Notes under the pieces: generated by a model
Seen by the model: the letters and a program-made list of their open reading frames with translations, nothing else
What the model was told of the DNA's origin: nothing
The model's database searches: none
Position numbers and translations under genes: made by a program
From: Myxococcales bacterium
Lineage (GTDB): Bacteria; Myxococcota_A; UBA9042
Direction of reading: 5' to 3'
NCBI GenBank assembly: GCA_947491025.1
Contig: CANLIC010000017.1
Coordinates: 1-64,000, forward strand
Length of the DNA stretch: 64,000 bases
In this document: in pieces, positions 18,548 through 27,749 of the stretch
How the letters are laid out: the number at the start of each line of letters is the position of its first letter
Numbering within the stretch: position 1 is the first letter of the stretch

Positions 18548-21321
18548 TGGCGCGACGGGGGCCAGGGGCGCTGCGCGCTGCGCGTCGGTGGGCGATCGCG
18601 GCTGCGCTCGCCGCGCTTTGCGCCTGCGGCGAAGACGAAATCACCGGAGACAAGGACAGCGGGGCTGGAGCGACGGACAGCGGCGGGTCTGACGGTGGCG
18701 GCGTATCGCCCGTCGACGGCGGCGGCGTCAAAGACACCGGCACGCCACCTGCCGACGGCGGGGCTGGCGACGATGTGCCCGCCATCCCTGACGTCCAACT
18801 GCCTGACAGCACGCGCAATCCGAATACGACAGGCTTGTTCGAGCAGATGAAGGTGCCTGGCGACGTCAACACCGCCTGGCACGCCTGCTGGAGCGAAGGG
18901 AGCACCCGCGCCTATATCGGCGGCACAGGCGGCAACATCGTCGGCTGGAACGGCAACGCGTGGTCGATTTTGTCGCAGGGGGCCTTTCAGACCCTGCACG
19001 GCGTGGCGGCGACGCCGAGCGGGCTCTACGCCCACGCCGTTGGCATCGCCGGCACGCTGGCCCAGGGCAAACAGCCGCCCAAGGGCCTGGCCGGCCAGTG
19101 GGGCGCGCCGGGCGGCTGCAAAGCGATGGCCGACTGCAACGACAACGACAACTGCACGTCGGACTATTGCGATGCCGGCACCTGCCGCCATACGCCCTCG
19201 GGCGCCCCGGGCTGCTGCGGCAGCAAGCCGCTACAGGAACCCTTCGTCAGCGTCGCCGGCTGGTTGGTGAAAGACCTCTACGAGGGCAGCGCAGACAAGG
19301 GCGGCGTGATGTGGTCGGCGGCGGCGATGACGGGTGCCAAGGGCGAGCTCATCGCGACCAGCCCACCGAAGGCGCTGTACTTCGGTCGCACGGACGTGCC
19401 ATGCGTCAGCGACGCGACCAAAGTGTGCCCGACCTTCGGCAACGGCAAGGTCGTCGGCGCCAGCGCCCTTTCGGCTCCGATCGCGCTGCCGCCTGCGACC
19501 AAGACCGAGAAGGTCAGTCTCACCTTCCAACTGAGGATGCAGGCCGAGAACGGCATCGGCTTCGACGCGCTGACGGTCAAAGTCGTGGAAGGAAACAAGA
19601 AGACCGAGATCTGGAACAAGGACAAGATTGGTGGCTCGGGCGATACCGAGGGCCTGTTCGCATTGCAACAGGTCGATCTGGCGGCCTTTGCTGGCAAGTC
19701 CTTCCAGCTTGAGATCGCCTTCGACTCCAAGGACGCGTCGCTGAACGACGGCGAGGGCGTGTTCATCGACGACGTCATTGTGTCGACCACCTGCAAGTCC
19801 GGCGACATAGCCCTCAACGGCATGAGCCAGGCGACGTTCTTCGACGTCTGGGCCGCCGACGACGAGCACGCCTGGGCCGTGGGCACGGACGCCTCCATCG
19901 CGCGCTGGGACGGCAAAGCTTGGACGATGCAGACTGGCACCACGCCGCCGCGCGACACGTTGGCGCTCGGCGGCGTCGCGGGCGGGCTGGTGCTCGGCGT
20001 CGGGCAAAAGGGCAAGGCGTTTACGCTGACGCCTCAGGGCCCAGGTCTGCTGACGGTGGCGACCGCCCTGGACCTGGTCGACGTCGATGTCGACCCGTCG
20101 CCGCCGGCCGGTTCGCCGCTGGCGATCGCGGTCACCAACAGCAGCCTTGTCTACGAATATGACGGTACGACTTGGAAGCTGGTGTCGGTGCCTGCGTTCG
20201 GCATCAAAGGGGTCGCTGCGCTTGGCAACGGCGTCTGGGCGCTGGTCGCTGGCGGCATGATCATGGAGCGGAGCGTCACCGGCACCTGGGGCATGAAGGC
20301 GGGCACCATCGCGGCGCTGAACAGCGTCACGGGCCTCGGCGGCGGTGGTGCGATGGCTGTCGGTACCGGAGGGACGGTCGTGACGCGCACGGGCGGCCAG
20401 TGGGTGGAGGCCAACGGCGCGCTGGGGCTGAGCCACGCCAAGGCGATCTCCAGCGCCGACGGCGTCGCTTTTGCGGCGGGGGAGAATGGCCTCGTTGCCC
20501 GCTTCCAAGGCGGGGCCTGGACGCAGCTGAAGTCAGGGACGGGCAAGCATCTGAATGCGGTCTGGGCGCACAGTGCCGACCTCGCGTGGGCGGTGGGCCT
20601 CGGCGGCACCGTGCTGCGCTGGAACGGCACCACCTTCGAGCTCGTCGCGACCCCCTATCCGCTGGCCGATTTCCTGGCGGTCTGGGGCTCCGATCCGAAC
20701 GACGTGTACCTCGCGGCCAAGGGCGGTGTGCTGCTGCGCTGGAATGGTGTGTCCTTTCAGGTTCTTGAGGCTCCGGTGTTCGGCACCCTCCGCGATGTCC
20801 ATGGGTTCTCCGCGGAGGACGTCTGGGCCGTGGGCAGCAAGGGCGGCGTGTTCCACCTGGTCGGCGGTTCGTGGACGCAGGTGCCGATCGAGCCCTACCA
20901 GGTCGGCGACCAACCCGAATACAAGGTGACGAGCGACCTCTACGCCATTTGGGGCTCCGCGCCCAACAACATCTGGGCCGCAGGCGCACCGGACAGCCAC
21001 GGCGAGGGCGTGCTGGTGCATTACGACGGCAAGGCGTGGCGCTACCTGCCCGCATTCAAGGACGAAGTACGCACCGTGCGTGCCATCTGGGGCTGGGCGG
21101 CCGACCGGATCCTGTTCGCCGGTACGCAGGGCATGGTCCTCGCCTTCGACGGCAAGTCGTTCACGGCGCTCGAGAGCGGCAGCATCGCGACGTTCCATGA
21201 CATCTGCGGTTGGGGCAAGGACGCGCTGCTGGTCGGCGGCATCGGCACGGTGCTCCGTTACCTGCCACCCTTGCCAACTGCGACTGCCGACGCCGACGCC
21301 GGCGGCGACGCGGCCCCGTAG
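18547..21321 (+). CDS. Lipoprotein with Cys-rich insert, MAM-like jelly-roll domain and beta-propeller
   Basis: The 924-residue protein begins at an ATG that overlaps the preceding TGA by one base. The lipobox ends ALCA|C (Cys 27), followed by EDEITGDKDSG and a spacer to ~90. A first propeller blade-like part (~105-180) is interrupted by a Cys-rich segment (CNDNDNCTSDYCDAGTC, then CCGS) and a ~190-residue beta-rich domain (~220-410) ending GVFIDDVIVSTTC, which looks like a MAM or concanavalin-type jelly roll. The propeller resumes with repeats such as ATFFDVWAADDEHAWAVGTD and continues to the C-terminus. The insertion of a jelly roll inside a propeller is unusual. Fourth gene in order if the 713 gene is counted as a relative; it is followed by the next lipoprotein after 17 bases. 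Confidence 0.85.
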   Translation: MARRGPGALRAARRWAIAAALAALCACGEDEITGDKDSGAGATDSGGSDGGGVSPVDGGGVKDTGTPPADGGAGDDVPAIPDVQLPDSTRNPNTTGLFEQMKVPGDVNTAWHACWSEGSTRAYIGGTGGNIVGWNGNAWSILSQGAFQTLHGVAATPSGLYAHAVGIAGTLAQGKQPPKGLAGQWGAPGGCKAMADCNDNDNCTSDYCDAGTCRHTPSGAPGCCGSKPLQEPFVSVAGWLVKDLYEGSADKGGVMWSAAAMTGAKGELIATSPPKALYFGRTDVPCVSDATKVCPTFGNGKVVGASALSAPIALPPATKTEKVSLTFQLRMQAENGIGFDALTVKVVEGNKKTEIWNKDKIGGSGDTEGLFALQQVDLAAFAGKSFQLEIAFDSKDASLNDGEGVFIDDVIVSTTCKSGDIALNGMSQATFFDVWAADDEHAWAVGTDASIARWDGKAWTMQTGTTPPRDTLALGGVAGGLVLGVGQKGKAFTLTPQGPGLLTVATALDLVDVDVDPSPPAGSPLAIAVTNSSLVYEYDGTTWKLVSVPAFGIKGVAALGNGVWALVAGGMIMERSVTGTWGMKAGTIAALNSVTGLGGGGAMAVGTGGTVVTRTGGQWVEANGALGLSHAKAISSADGVAFAAGENGLVARFQGGAWTQLKSGTGKHLNAVWAHSADLAWAVGLGGTVLRWNGTTFELVATPYPLADFLAVWGSDPNDVYLAAKGGVLLRWNGVSFQVLEAPVFGTLRDVHGFSAEDVWAVGSKGGVFHLVGGSWTQVPIEPYQVGDQPEYKVTSDLYAIWGSAPNNIWAAGAPDSHGEGVLVHYDGKAWRYLPAFKDEVRTVRAIWGWAADRILFAGTQGMVLAFDGKSFTALESGSIATFHDICGWGKDALLVGGIGTVLRYLPPLPTATADADAGGDAAP

Positions 21322-21338
21322 CGCGCAGGAGGTCGACG

Positions 21339-23456
21339 ATGAGCGTGCGCAGCGACAAGGCCCCCTCTCCCCCCTCGCGGCGCACGCTGGCGGCGTCATT
21401 CGGCTTTGGCGCGGGATGCTGGCTGAGCCTCGCCGCGCTGCTCTGGCTGGTGGCGTGCAGCGCAGAGCCGACCGCGGGCATCTTGCTGCCCTTCGCCGAT
21501 GGACAGGCGGGCGCAGGCGACGGGTCGGTGCACGGCGGGGACGGCTTCGGTATCGGGCAGTTCGACGCCCAGGCGGCGGTTGACGCGTTCGACGGCGCGG
21601 CGCCGATGGACGGCGAACCGAGCGATGTGCAGGCGCCGGCGATCGAGCTGCAGTACGCCCTTGGCAACGGCAACAAGGACGACTTTGGTGGCCTCTGCAA
21701 GGAGCTTTGCAAGCTGCAGCTCAATCAGAACAGCGTGCGCAAGATTGCGGTCAGGCTGATGGTCGACGGCGAGCCTGCGGCCAACGCTCCTGTCCGCTTT
21801 TTGCTGAAGGACCCCGTTGCGGCCAGCGGCCTCGGCGAGGTGCTGCTCGAGGTGACGCTGACCGACGAGAAGGGCGTCGCCACCACCGAGGTCAAGGCAG
21901 GCAACCAGATCGGCGTCTTCGACGTCGTGGCGTCTGTCGCTGACTCCGATCCTGCCGTAATCGTCCCGAAATTCTTTGAGTTTCATGTCTTGAGCAAGGC
22001 CAAAGGGCCGCTAACCGTGACGGCGCATTACCTCGGGATCAACAACCCGATGGATTACAATGACATCCGGATTCGACTGGTCCAGCAGGCAGCCCCTGGC
22101 CAACCGGCTTGCCAAGACCTGGATCTGGGCGACGTGCTGCCCACGGCGCAGTGGGAGAGCCCACCCATCGGCTGGGACAAGCCCTGGGCCGTGACCTACC
22201 CGCCCTTCCTCACCTGGGTGCAGAAGGAGCAGAGCAAGACCGGAAAGCTGGTCACCTTCACGGTCTTAGGCATCGCCCGCAAGTCGTCGGCTGATCAGGT
22301 CAGGGCCGGAGGCTGCCTCGACACCGGCGTGCAGGTGGCGTGGAACCCGCAGACGATGGCGCTGGAAGGCGACTCCGTCACCGTCATCGTCAAGGACCTC
22401 CCGGCACGCATCGTCGGCGTCTACGAGATGACGACGGTGCTCGATCTGCTGAGCGTGCTGCCGGACTCAGTCGAGTTCGCGTTCAAGGCGATCTTCGACA
22501 TCTTGTCCGACCCTATCGCTGGCATCCTGTCGCTGGCATGCAAGCTCGGCGGCGGCTCGCTGGACTCGTTCTGCGGCCTCATCTTCGAGAACCCCAAGGC
22601 GCCTGCCATCGACGACCTCAAGCAGCCGTTCGGTGCGCTCATCGTCAAGTTCCTGGACTCCATCCTGTTCCTCTACCTGCCCAAGGAAGTCCAGCAGGGC
22701 CTGACGGCCGGCGCCGACCTCGGCAAGATCTTGACCAACCTCGAGGTCGGCGGCGTCATCGAGATCCAAAAGGAGCCCGGCGCCGACGGCAAGCTCAGCA
22801 AGGCCTACACCCGCGACGAGTGGATGAGCGTGACCTACAAGTGGTCCCTAGGCCAGCCATGCAGCCCGAAGGACCCGAATTGCGGCAAGAAGACGATTAG
22901 CTTCGCGCAGTTTCAAAACGAAGCGATCGTCGGCCACTTCGACATGACCCGCGACGGCATTCTCTCGACCATCGACATCGCCAAGCACGGGCTCTTGGTC
23001 AAGTGGGGCGCGCTGGTGAGCTTCCTGGTGCAGAAGCAGCTGCTGCCATTGCTGACCGGCAACCCGAAGATCGACTCGTTCGAGATGATGATCAAGTCGC
23101 TGCTGGCGGGCCAGCAGTGTATCGCGAAGGACACCTGCTGCGCCGACTTTGCGAAAGATCTGGCGAAACAACAATCGTTGGTCGGCGAGAGCTTCCTCAC
23201 AGGCATCTGCGAGACGCTGGTCAAGCTCGGCGCCGGCTTCATCGACTCCCAGCTGGCCTCCCTCGACGTCGACACCAGCAAGGGCGAGGCGATGACGATC
23301 TGGACCGACGACTGTGAGATCTTCGACGACGACCAGAACATGATCGTCGACACCCTCGGCAAGCAGGCGCTGCCTTGCAAGTGGAACATGACCTTCAAGG
23401 TCGGCGGCAACAGCGTCGGGCTGGACGCGGTGTTCTGGGCGGTGCGGCAGCAATAG
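21339..23456 (+). CDS. Lipoprotein with an N-terminal Ig-like (Big_1-like) domain; otherwise unknown
   Basis: The 705-residue protein starts at an ATG six bases after a perfect AGGAGG. The lipobox is LWLVA|C (Cys 40), then SAEPTAG and a Gly/Asp-rich spacer to ~100. Residues ~115-220 look like a bacterial Ig-like domain: KIAVRLMVDGEPAANAPVRF, then VTLTDEKGVATTEVKAG and GVFDVVASVADSDP. The long remainder is mixed helix and strand with scattered cysteines including a CCADF pair; I recognise no family. It is the last of five lipoproteins on the plus strand and converges with priA after 33 bases. Unlike its neighbours it has no propeller, so it may be the structurally distinct partner of the set. 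Confidence 0.82.
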   Translation: MSVRSDKAPSPPSRRTLAASFGFGAGCWLSLAALLWLVACSAEPTAGILLPFADGQAGAGDGSVHGGDGFGIGQFDAQAAVDAFDGAAPMDGEPSDVQAPAIELQYALGNGNKDDFGGLCKELCKLQLNQNSVRKIAVRLMVDGEPAANAPVRFLLKDPVAASGLGEVLLEVTLTDEKGVATTEVKAGNQIGVFDVVASVADSDPAVIVPKFFEFHVLSKAKGPLTVTAHYLGINNPMDYNDIRIRLVQQAAPGQPACQDLDLGDVLPTAQWESPPIGWDKPWAVTYPPFLTWVQKEQSKTGKLVTFTVLGIARKSSADQVRAGGCLDTGVQVAWNPQTMALEGDSVTVIVKDLPARIVGVYEMTTVLDLLSVLPDSVEFAFKAIFDILSDPIAGILSLACKLGGGSLDSFCGLIFENPKAPAIDDLKQPFGALIVKFLDSILFLYLPKEVQQGLTAGADLGKILTNLEVGGVIEIQKEPGADGKLSKAYTRDEWMSVTYKWSLGQPCSPKDPNCGKKTISFAQFQNEAIVGHFDMTRDGILSTIDIAKHGLLVKWGALVSFLVQKQLLPLLTGNPKIDSFEMMIKSLLAGQQCIAKDTCCADFAKDLAKQQSLVGESFLTGICETLVKLGAGFIDSQLASLDVDTSKGEAMTIWTDDCEIFDDDQNMIVDTLGKQALPCKWNMTFKVGGNSVGLDAVFWAVRQQ

Positions 23457-23489
23457 CCTGGGGCGCGGGCCGCGGCGCGCCGAGACCCG

Positions 23490-25910
23490 TCAGCCGAAGT
23501 CGATGGGGTCGACGTCCAGCAGCAGCGTAACGCCGGCCGGCAGGGCCCTCGGGGCGCGCTCGGCGATCCAATGCAGCCGGTGGTGGAGCGCGCTTCGATC
23601 ATCGTCGCGCAGTAGCGCCTGAAGCCGCCAGACGTCACGCACCCGCGAGATGCCAGCGGGCAGCGGCCCGCGGACGTCGGCGCCGTCCATGCGCAACGCC
23701 TCGACCAGCGAGAGCAGGCCTGCCTCAGCGCGTGCGGCGTCGGCGTGGCGCACCTCGAGCAAGGCCAAATGGCCGAAAGGGGGATAGTGGGCGCGGCGCC
23801 GCAGCGCCAGCTCGTTGACCAGGAACGCATCGTGGTCCTGGGCCAGCGCGCTGACGATGGCCGGGTGGTCGGGACGAAAGGTCTGCACCAACACCTTGCC
23901 GGGGCGTTCGCCGCGCCCGGCGCGCCCGGCCACTTGGGTCAGGAGCTGAAAGGTGCGCTCGCCGGCGCGGAAGTCGGGGATGTCGAGGCCGGCCTCCGCG
24001 AGCACGACTCCGACCAGGGTTACGGCTGGGAAGTCATGGCCTTTGGCGAGCATCTGCGTTCCGACCAGGACATCGAGCTGCCGCCGGCGAAAGCGGTCGA
24101 GCAGATCGTGCAGGCGCAGGCCCTGCGCGGTGTCGCGATCGAAGCGCCCGATGCGGGCGCTCGGGATCTCGCGTTGCAAGGCCTGCTCGATGCGTTCTGT
24201 ACCGGCGCCGATCTGTAGCCGGGTCGTGGCCTGACAGTGGACGCAGGGCTGTTCGACCGGCGCCGCGTAGTCGCAGAGGTGGCAGCGCAGGCGGCGCTGG
24301 GCCTGGTGCAGCACCAGGGTGACCGTGCAGCGTGGGCACTCGAGCGCGGCGCCACAGCCGCGGCAGATCAGGGTCGGGGCGAATCCGCGCCGGTTGTGCA
24401 GCACGATCGCCTGCTCGCCACGGGCGACGGTCTCGGCGATGGCGTCGACCAGCGGACGGCTGAGCAGCGAAGGGCGATCGTCGCCCGGTTCTTGCAGGCG
24501 CTCGGCGACCCGCAGATCGATGACAAAGGCCTCGGGCAAACGGCGTCGCAGCACCCGCCCCGGCAACTCGACCAGCTGCAGGCGATCCGTGGCCGCGAGC
24601 TGCCACTCCTCGCAGGCCGGCGTTGCGGAGCCCAGCACCACGGCAGCGCCGTGACCTCGGCCGAGCAAGAGCGCCAGGTCGCGGGCGTGGTAGCGGACGC
24701 CCGTCGCCTGCTTGAACGAGGCGTCGTGGCACTCGTCGAGGATGATGGCGCCGAGATCGGCGATCGGCGCGAAGAGCGTCGATCGGGGCCCGATTGCGAT
24801 GGCCGGGCCTTTTCGCCGCAGGTGCTCCAGGGCGGCCAGTCGCGCCCGGTCCGTCATTCCGGAGTGGAGCGCCACGACTCGGTCACCAAAGCGGGCCTGA
24901 AAGCGCTCGACCAGCTGCGGCGTCAGGGCGATCTCCGGCACGAGCACGATGGCGCTTCGGCCGCCCGCCAAGGCCTCGGCGATGGCGGCGAGGTAGACCT
25001 CCGTCTTGCCCGAGCCGGTCACGCCGCGGAGCAAAAAGCCTTGGTACCGCCGCTCGCGCACTGCGGCGGCGATGGCGCTGACTGCGCGCTGCTGGTCGTC
25101 GGTCAGCGGCGGCGCTGCGTCTTGCGCCGGCAAGGTGGTACCGGCGAAGGGATCGAGCTGTTCGCGCTGCTGCGTCAGGTGGAGCAAGCCGGCCTGCTCC
25201 AACTCGACGAGCGCGCTCTGCGGCACGGCGACCGCCTTGGGCAGGCCCGTGGTCGGGTCGACGTCGCGGCGCAAGGCTGAGACCTCGCAGGGCCCGATCG
25301 CGAGCAGCCGCTCAAGCACCCGCCGCTGCGCCCGCTTGAGGCCGACAGGCCAGTCGACGCCGGGGACCAGCTCGGCGTGCCAAGGCAATCGGCCGGGCGC
25401 GCGGTCGTGGTCGACGCCGGTTCGACGAAGAGGGCCCGGCAGTGCGGTGCGGACGACCATGCCGAGGCGGCTGTGGGTGTAGCGGGCAAGCTGCGTCAGC
25501 GCGGCGCGCAGGGCGTCTGGCCAGAGCGGCTCGGAATCAAGCAGGCCGGCGATTGGGCGCAGCTTCTCGACCGCAACTTGGGATTCAGCGGCAGCCATGC
25601 GGCGCCAGATGACGCCGACCTCGAGCCGCCCCCGCACCGGGACGCTGACCCGACAGCCGACCAGCGCACCCAGCCCGTGCACGGGTAGGCCGTAGGTCAG
25701 CAGCTCGGTGTCGGCTGCGACCGCAACCTCAACCACCTCTTGGAATGCGCCGCCTGCTTTCAGTTCCTCGCCGGCGCGCGGCCGAGGCCGACGGGATGCG
25801 GGACGCGCCGGCGGCGGCACGAGACTCTGTTGGCGGGGTTGGTGCGGGGGAGGCGGCATCGCAGGCAGCGTGCGCGACCGTGGCCTCGCCAGCAAGGTGG
25901 GGTCTGTCAC
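23490..25910 (-). CDS. priA: Primosomal protein N' (replication restart helicase PriA)
   Basis: PriA recognises stalled forks and loads the replicative helicase. The protein has 806 residues, somewhat longer than the usual ~730 because of a Pro/Arg-rich N-terminal ~48 residues. The order is a 3'-binding domain, Walker A GVTGSGKT (296-303), Walker B-type ILDECHD (about 390-396), and a zinc module with eight cysteines (CRGCGAALECPRC, then CHLC and CVHC) around 515-560. The helicase C-part has GTQMLAKGHDFPAVTLVGV and QVAGRAGRGERPG. The Walker B box reads DECH where PriA usually has DEEH. The GTG at 25910 is the longest reasonable start; an ATG at 25859 would remove most of the extension. It is divergent from nadC with an 84-base gap. 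Confidence 0.93.
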   Translation of the reverse strand: MTDPTLLARPRSRTLPAMPPPPHQPRQQSLVPPPARPASRRPRPRAGEELKAGGAFQEVVEVAVAADTELLTYGLPVHGLGALVGCRVSVPVRGRLEVGVIWRRMAAAESQVAVEKLRPIAGLLDSEPLWPDALRAALTQLARYTHSRLGMVVRTALPGPLRRTGVDHDRAPGRLPWHAELVPGVDWPVGLKRAQRRVLERLLAIGPCEVSALRRDVDPTTGLPKAVAVPQSALVELEQAGLLHLTQQREQLDPFAGTTLPAQDAAPPLTDDQQRAVSAIAAAVRERRYQGFLLRGVTGSGKTEVYLAAIAEALAGGRSAIVLVPEIALTPQLVERFQARFGDRVVALHSGMTDRARLAALEHLRRKGPAIAIGPRSTLFAPIADLGAIILDECHDASFKQATGVRYHARDLALLLGRGHGAAVVLGSATPACEEWQLAATDRLQLVELPGRVLRRRLPEAFVIDLRVAERLQEPGDDRPSLLSRPLVDAIAETVARGEQAIVLHNRRGFAPTLICRGCGAALECPRCTVTLVLHQAQRRLRCHLCDYAAPVEQPCVHCQATTRLQIGAGTERIEQALQREIPSARIGRFDRDTAQGLRLHDLLDRFRRRQLDVLVGTQMLAKGHDFPAVTLVGVVLAEAGLDIPDFRAGERTFQLLTQVAGRAGRGERPGKVLVQTFRPDHPAIVSALAQDHDAFLVNELALRRRAHYPPFGHLALLEVRHADAARAEAGLLSLVEALRMDGADVRGPLPAGISRVRDVWRLQALLRDDDRSALHHRLHWIAERAPRALPAGVTLLLDVDPIDFG

Positions 25911-25958
25911 ACCATGTCCGACAGCGCACGACCAGCCCGGACGCCGCCCCTCGCTCCA

Positions 25959-25987
25959 TTGCCAAGCGCGGGCGCCGCTCCTATCCT
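25959..25987 (+). promoter_or_regulatory. Promoter of nadC, positioned for a leaderless transcript
   Basis: TTGCCA (25959-25964), 17 bases and TATCCT (25982-25987) are followed by only seven bases before the ATG at 25995. Transcription would begin at or next to the A of the start codon. There is no Shine-Dalgarno sequence between. Confidence 0.5.
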
Positions 25988-25994
25988 CCGCGCC

Positions 25995-26840
25995 ATGTGG
26001 TTTGACACCCCCGCCGTAAGAGCCCTCATCGACCTCGCCCTGCAGGAGGACATCGGCATCGGCGACGCGGCGACGATGGCGACGGTGGGCTCAACTGCAC
26101 GGGGCCGCGCCGAGGTCAAAGCCAAAAGCGCGACCATCGCTTGCGGCCTACCGCTGTTCGCGACCGTGATGCGGCGCGTCGATCCGGGCCTGCAGGTGCA
26201 GCTGCTCGCGCACGAGGGCGAAACGGTCGATCGCGGTCGTGTCGTCATCGCCATCGAAGGGCGCACGGCGTCGATTCTCACCGCTGAGCGGACGGCGCTG
26301 AACTTCGTCAGCCGCAGCTGCGGCATCGCGATGGCCACCCGGGCCGCCGTACAAGCGGTCGCCGGCACTGGCGCGACCATCCTCGATACACGCAAGACGG
26401 CGCCGGGCTTTCGCATGCTCGACAAGTACGCGGTGCGGGTCGGCGGTGGCGGCAATCATCGCAGCGCGCTCGACAGCGGGGTGCTGCTGAAGGAGAACCA
26501 CGTCACCGCCGCGGGCGGGGTGGCGGCCGCTGTGCGCGCGGCGAAGGCGTCGTCGCCGCATCTGCTCAAGATCGAAGTGGAAGTCGAGTCCCTGGATCAG
26601 CTTGCCGAGGCGATCGCCGCCGGCGCCGACCTGGTGATGCTCGACAACATGGACCTCGACCTGACCCGCGAGGCGGTTCGTCTGGCCGCCGGCCGAATCC
26701 AGCTCGAGGCAAGCGGCAACATGACCACCGATCGCTTGCGCGCGGTCGCCGAGGCCGGCGTCGATTTCATCTCGATCGGCAGCCTGACCCACAGCGTCAA
26801 GGCGGCGGATCTGTCGCTGCGCCTTGTCGCAACAGCCTGA
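25995..26840 (+). CDS. nadC: Nicotinate-nucleotide pyrophosphorylase (carboxylating), quinolinate phosphoribosyltransferase
   Basis: NadC converts quinolinate and PRPP to nicotinate mononucleotide, CO2 and pyrophosphate in de novo NAD synthesis. The 281-residue length is typical. Diagnostic segments are TLNFVSRSCGIA-type helix (seen as ALNFVSRSCGIA), ILDTRKTAPGFRMLDKYAV, the RVGGGGNHR loop, LLKENHV, IEVEVESLDQL, VMLDNMD, LEASGNM and DFISIGSLTHS. It opens a plus-strand series nadC-birA-coaX-queE. Its promoter implies a leaderless mRNA. nadA and nadB are not in the window. Confidence 0.95.
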   Translation: MWFDTPAVRALIDLALQEDIGIGDAATMATVGSTARGRAEVKAKSATIACGLPLFATVMRRVDPGLQVQLLAHEGETVDRGRVVIAIEGRTASILTAERTALNFVSRSCGIAMATRAAVQAVAGTGATILDTRKTAPGFRMLDKYAVRVGGGGNHRSALDSGVLLKENHVTAAGGVAAAVRAAKASSPHLLKIEVEVESLDQLAEAIAAGADLVMLDNMDLDLTREAVRLAAGRIQLEASGNMTTDRLRAVAEAGVDFISIGSLTHSVKAADLSLRLVATA

Positions 26841-26848
26841 GCACCGCA

Positions 26849-27727
26849 TTGGCCCCCACCGCCGCGCTCGACGCCCAGATTTCAGCCCTCCGTGCAGCGT
26901 GGGGCCGCGACGACGCCGATCGCTGGCAGCTCGTGGCATTGGCTGAGGTGGACTCGACGCAGCGCTTGGCGGCAGAGACGGCCCGGGTCTCGACTGGCCT
27001 ACGCAGCCGCTGGCTGGCGGTGGTCGCAGCGGCCCAGCGCGCCGGCCGCGGCCGGGGCGACAAGGCCTTTGCCACCGCACCCGGCGAGGCGTGGACTTTT
27101 ACGCTTGGCGCGGAGCTGACCCTGCCTGCGGATCGCTGGCCGATGGCGTCGCTGGTGGTCGGCGAGGCGCTGGCGCGAGCGCTGTCCGCCGCCTCCGGAG
27201 GCGACGTCCGGGTCAAGTGGCCCAATGATCTGGTCGTCGTGCGCGACGGCGCCTGGCGCAAACTCGGGGGCTGCCTGAGCGAGCGCGTCGAGCGGCCTGG
27301 CCTGGCGCCGGTGTGGCTGTGTGGCGTCGGCATCAACCTTCGACGCGAGCAGCTGCCAGCCGATCTCGGCGAGGCGGTGGCCAGCCTCGACGACCTCGGC
27401 ATCGACACCGCCGACGGAGCGCCGGCGCTCCTCGTGGCGGTAGTGGCCGCCGTCCGGCAAGCCGTCGAGGCGTGGCAAGCAGACGGCGGCGCCCTCGACG
27501 TGGCGCGCCTCGACGCTCGATTGGCATTTCAGGGCGCGCCTGTGACGTTGCTCTTGGACGACGGGGGCGGACGCTGCGTGGGGACGCTGCTCGGCGTCGC
27601 GACGGACGGCCGGCTGAGACTGCTCGACGACGACGGGCACGAGCGCGTGGTGCTGCCGCTCGGCATCGCAGGTGCAGGCGGCACCGTCCCGTGGCACGCT
27701 CCTCCGCCGTTGGCGCGCGACGCATAG
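26849..27727 (+). CDS. birA: Biotin-[acetyl-CoA-carboxylase] ligase, single-function form
   Basis: The ligase makes biotinyl-5'-AMP and transfers biotin to the carrier protein of acetyl-CoA carboxylase. The 292-residue protein has EVDSTQRLA (33-41), AAQRAGRGRGDKAF (61-74, the biotin and ATP loop, usually GRGRRGRxW), VKWPNDLVV (122-130), KLGG with the ligase Lys at 138, and CGVGINL. It lacks the N-terminal DNA-binding domain of E. coli BirA, so it should not be a repressor. The start is a TTG eight bases after the nadC stop. The glycine loop differs from consensus (GDKAF for RGRxW), which is worth noting for adenylate retention. Confidence 0.9.
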   Translation: MAPTAALDAQISALRAAWGRDDADRWQLVALAEVDSTQRLAAETARVSTGLRSRWLAVVAAAQRAGRGRGDKAFATAPGEAWTFTLGAELTLPADRWPMASLVVGEALARALSAASGGDVRVKWPNDLVVVRDGAWRKLGGCLSERVERPGLAPVWLCGVGINLRREQLPADLGEAVASLDDLGIDTADGAPALLVAVVAAVRQAVEAWQADGGALDVARLDARLAFQGAPVTLLLDDGGGRCVGTLLGVATDGRLRLLDDDGHERVVLPLGIAGAGGTVPWHAPPPLARDA

Positions 27728-27749
27728 CCTGCGTGCCTGGGGATCGGCC

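Noticed and set aside
27694..27710. TGGCACG as a sigma-54 site before coaX
   Set aside because: The -12 GC is not at the required 12-base distance from GG.
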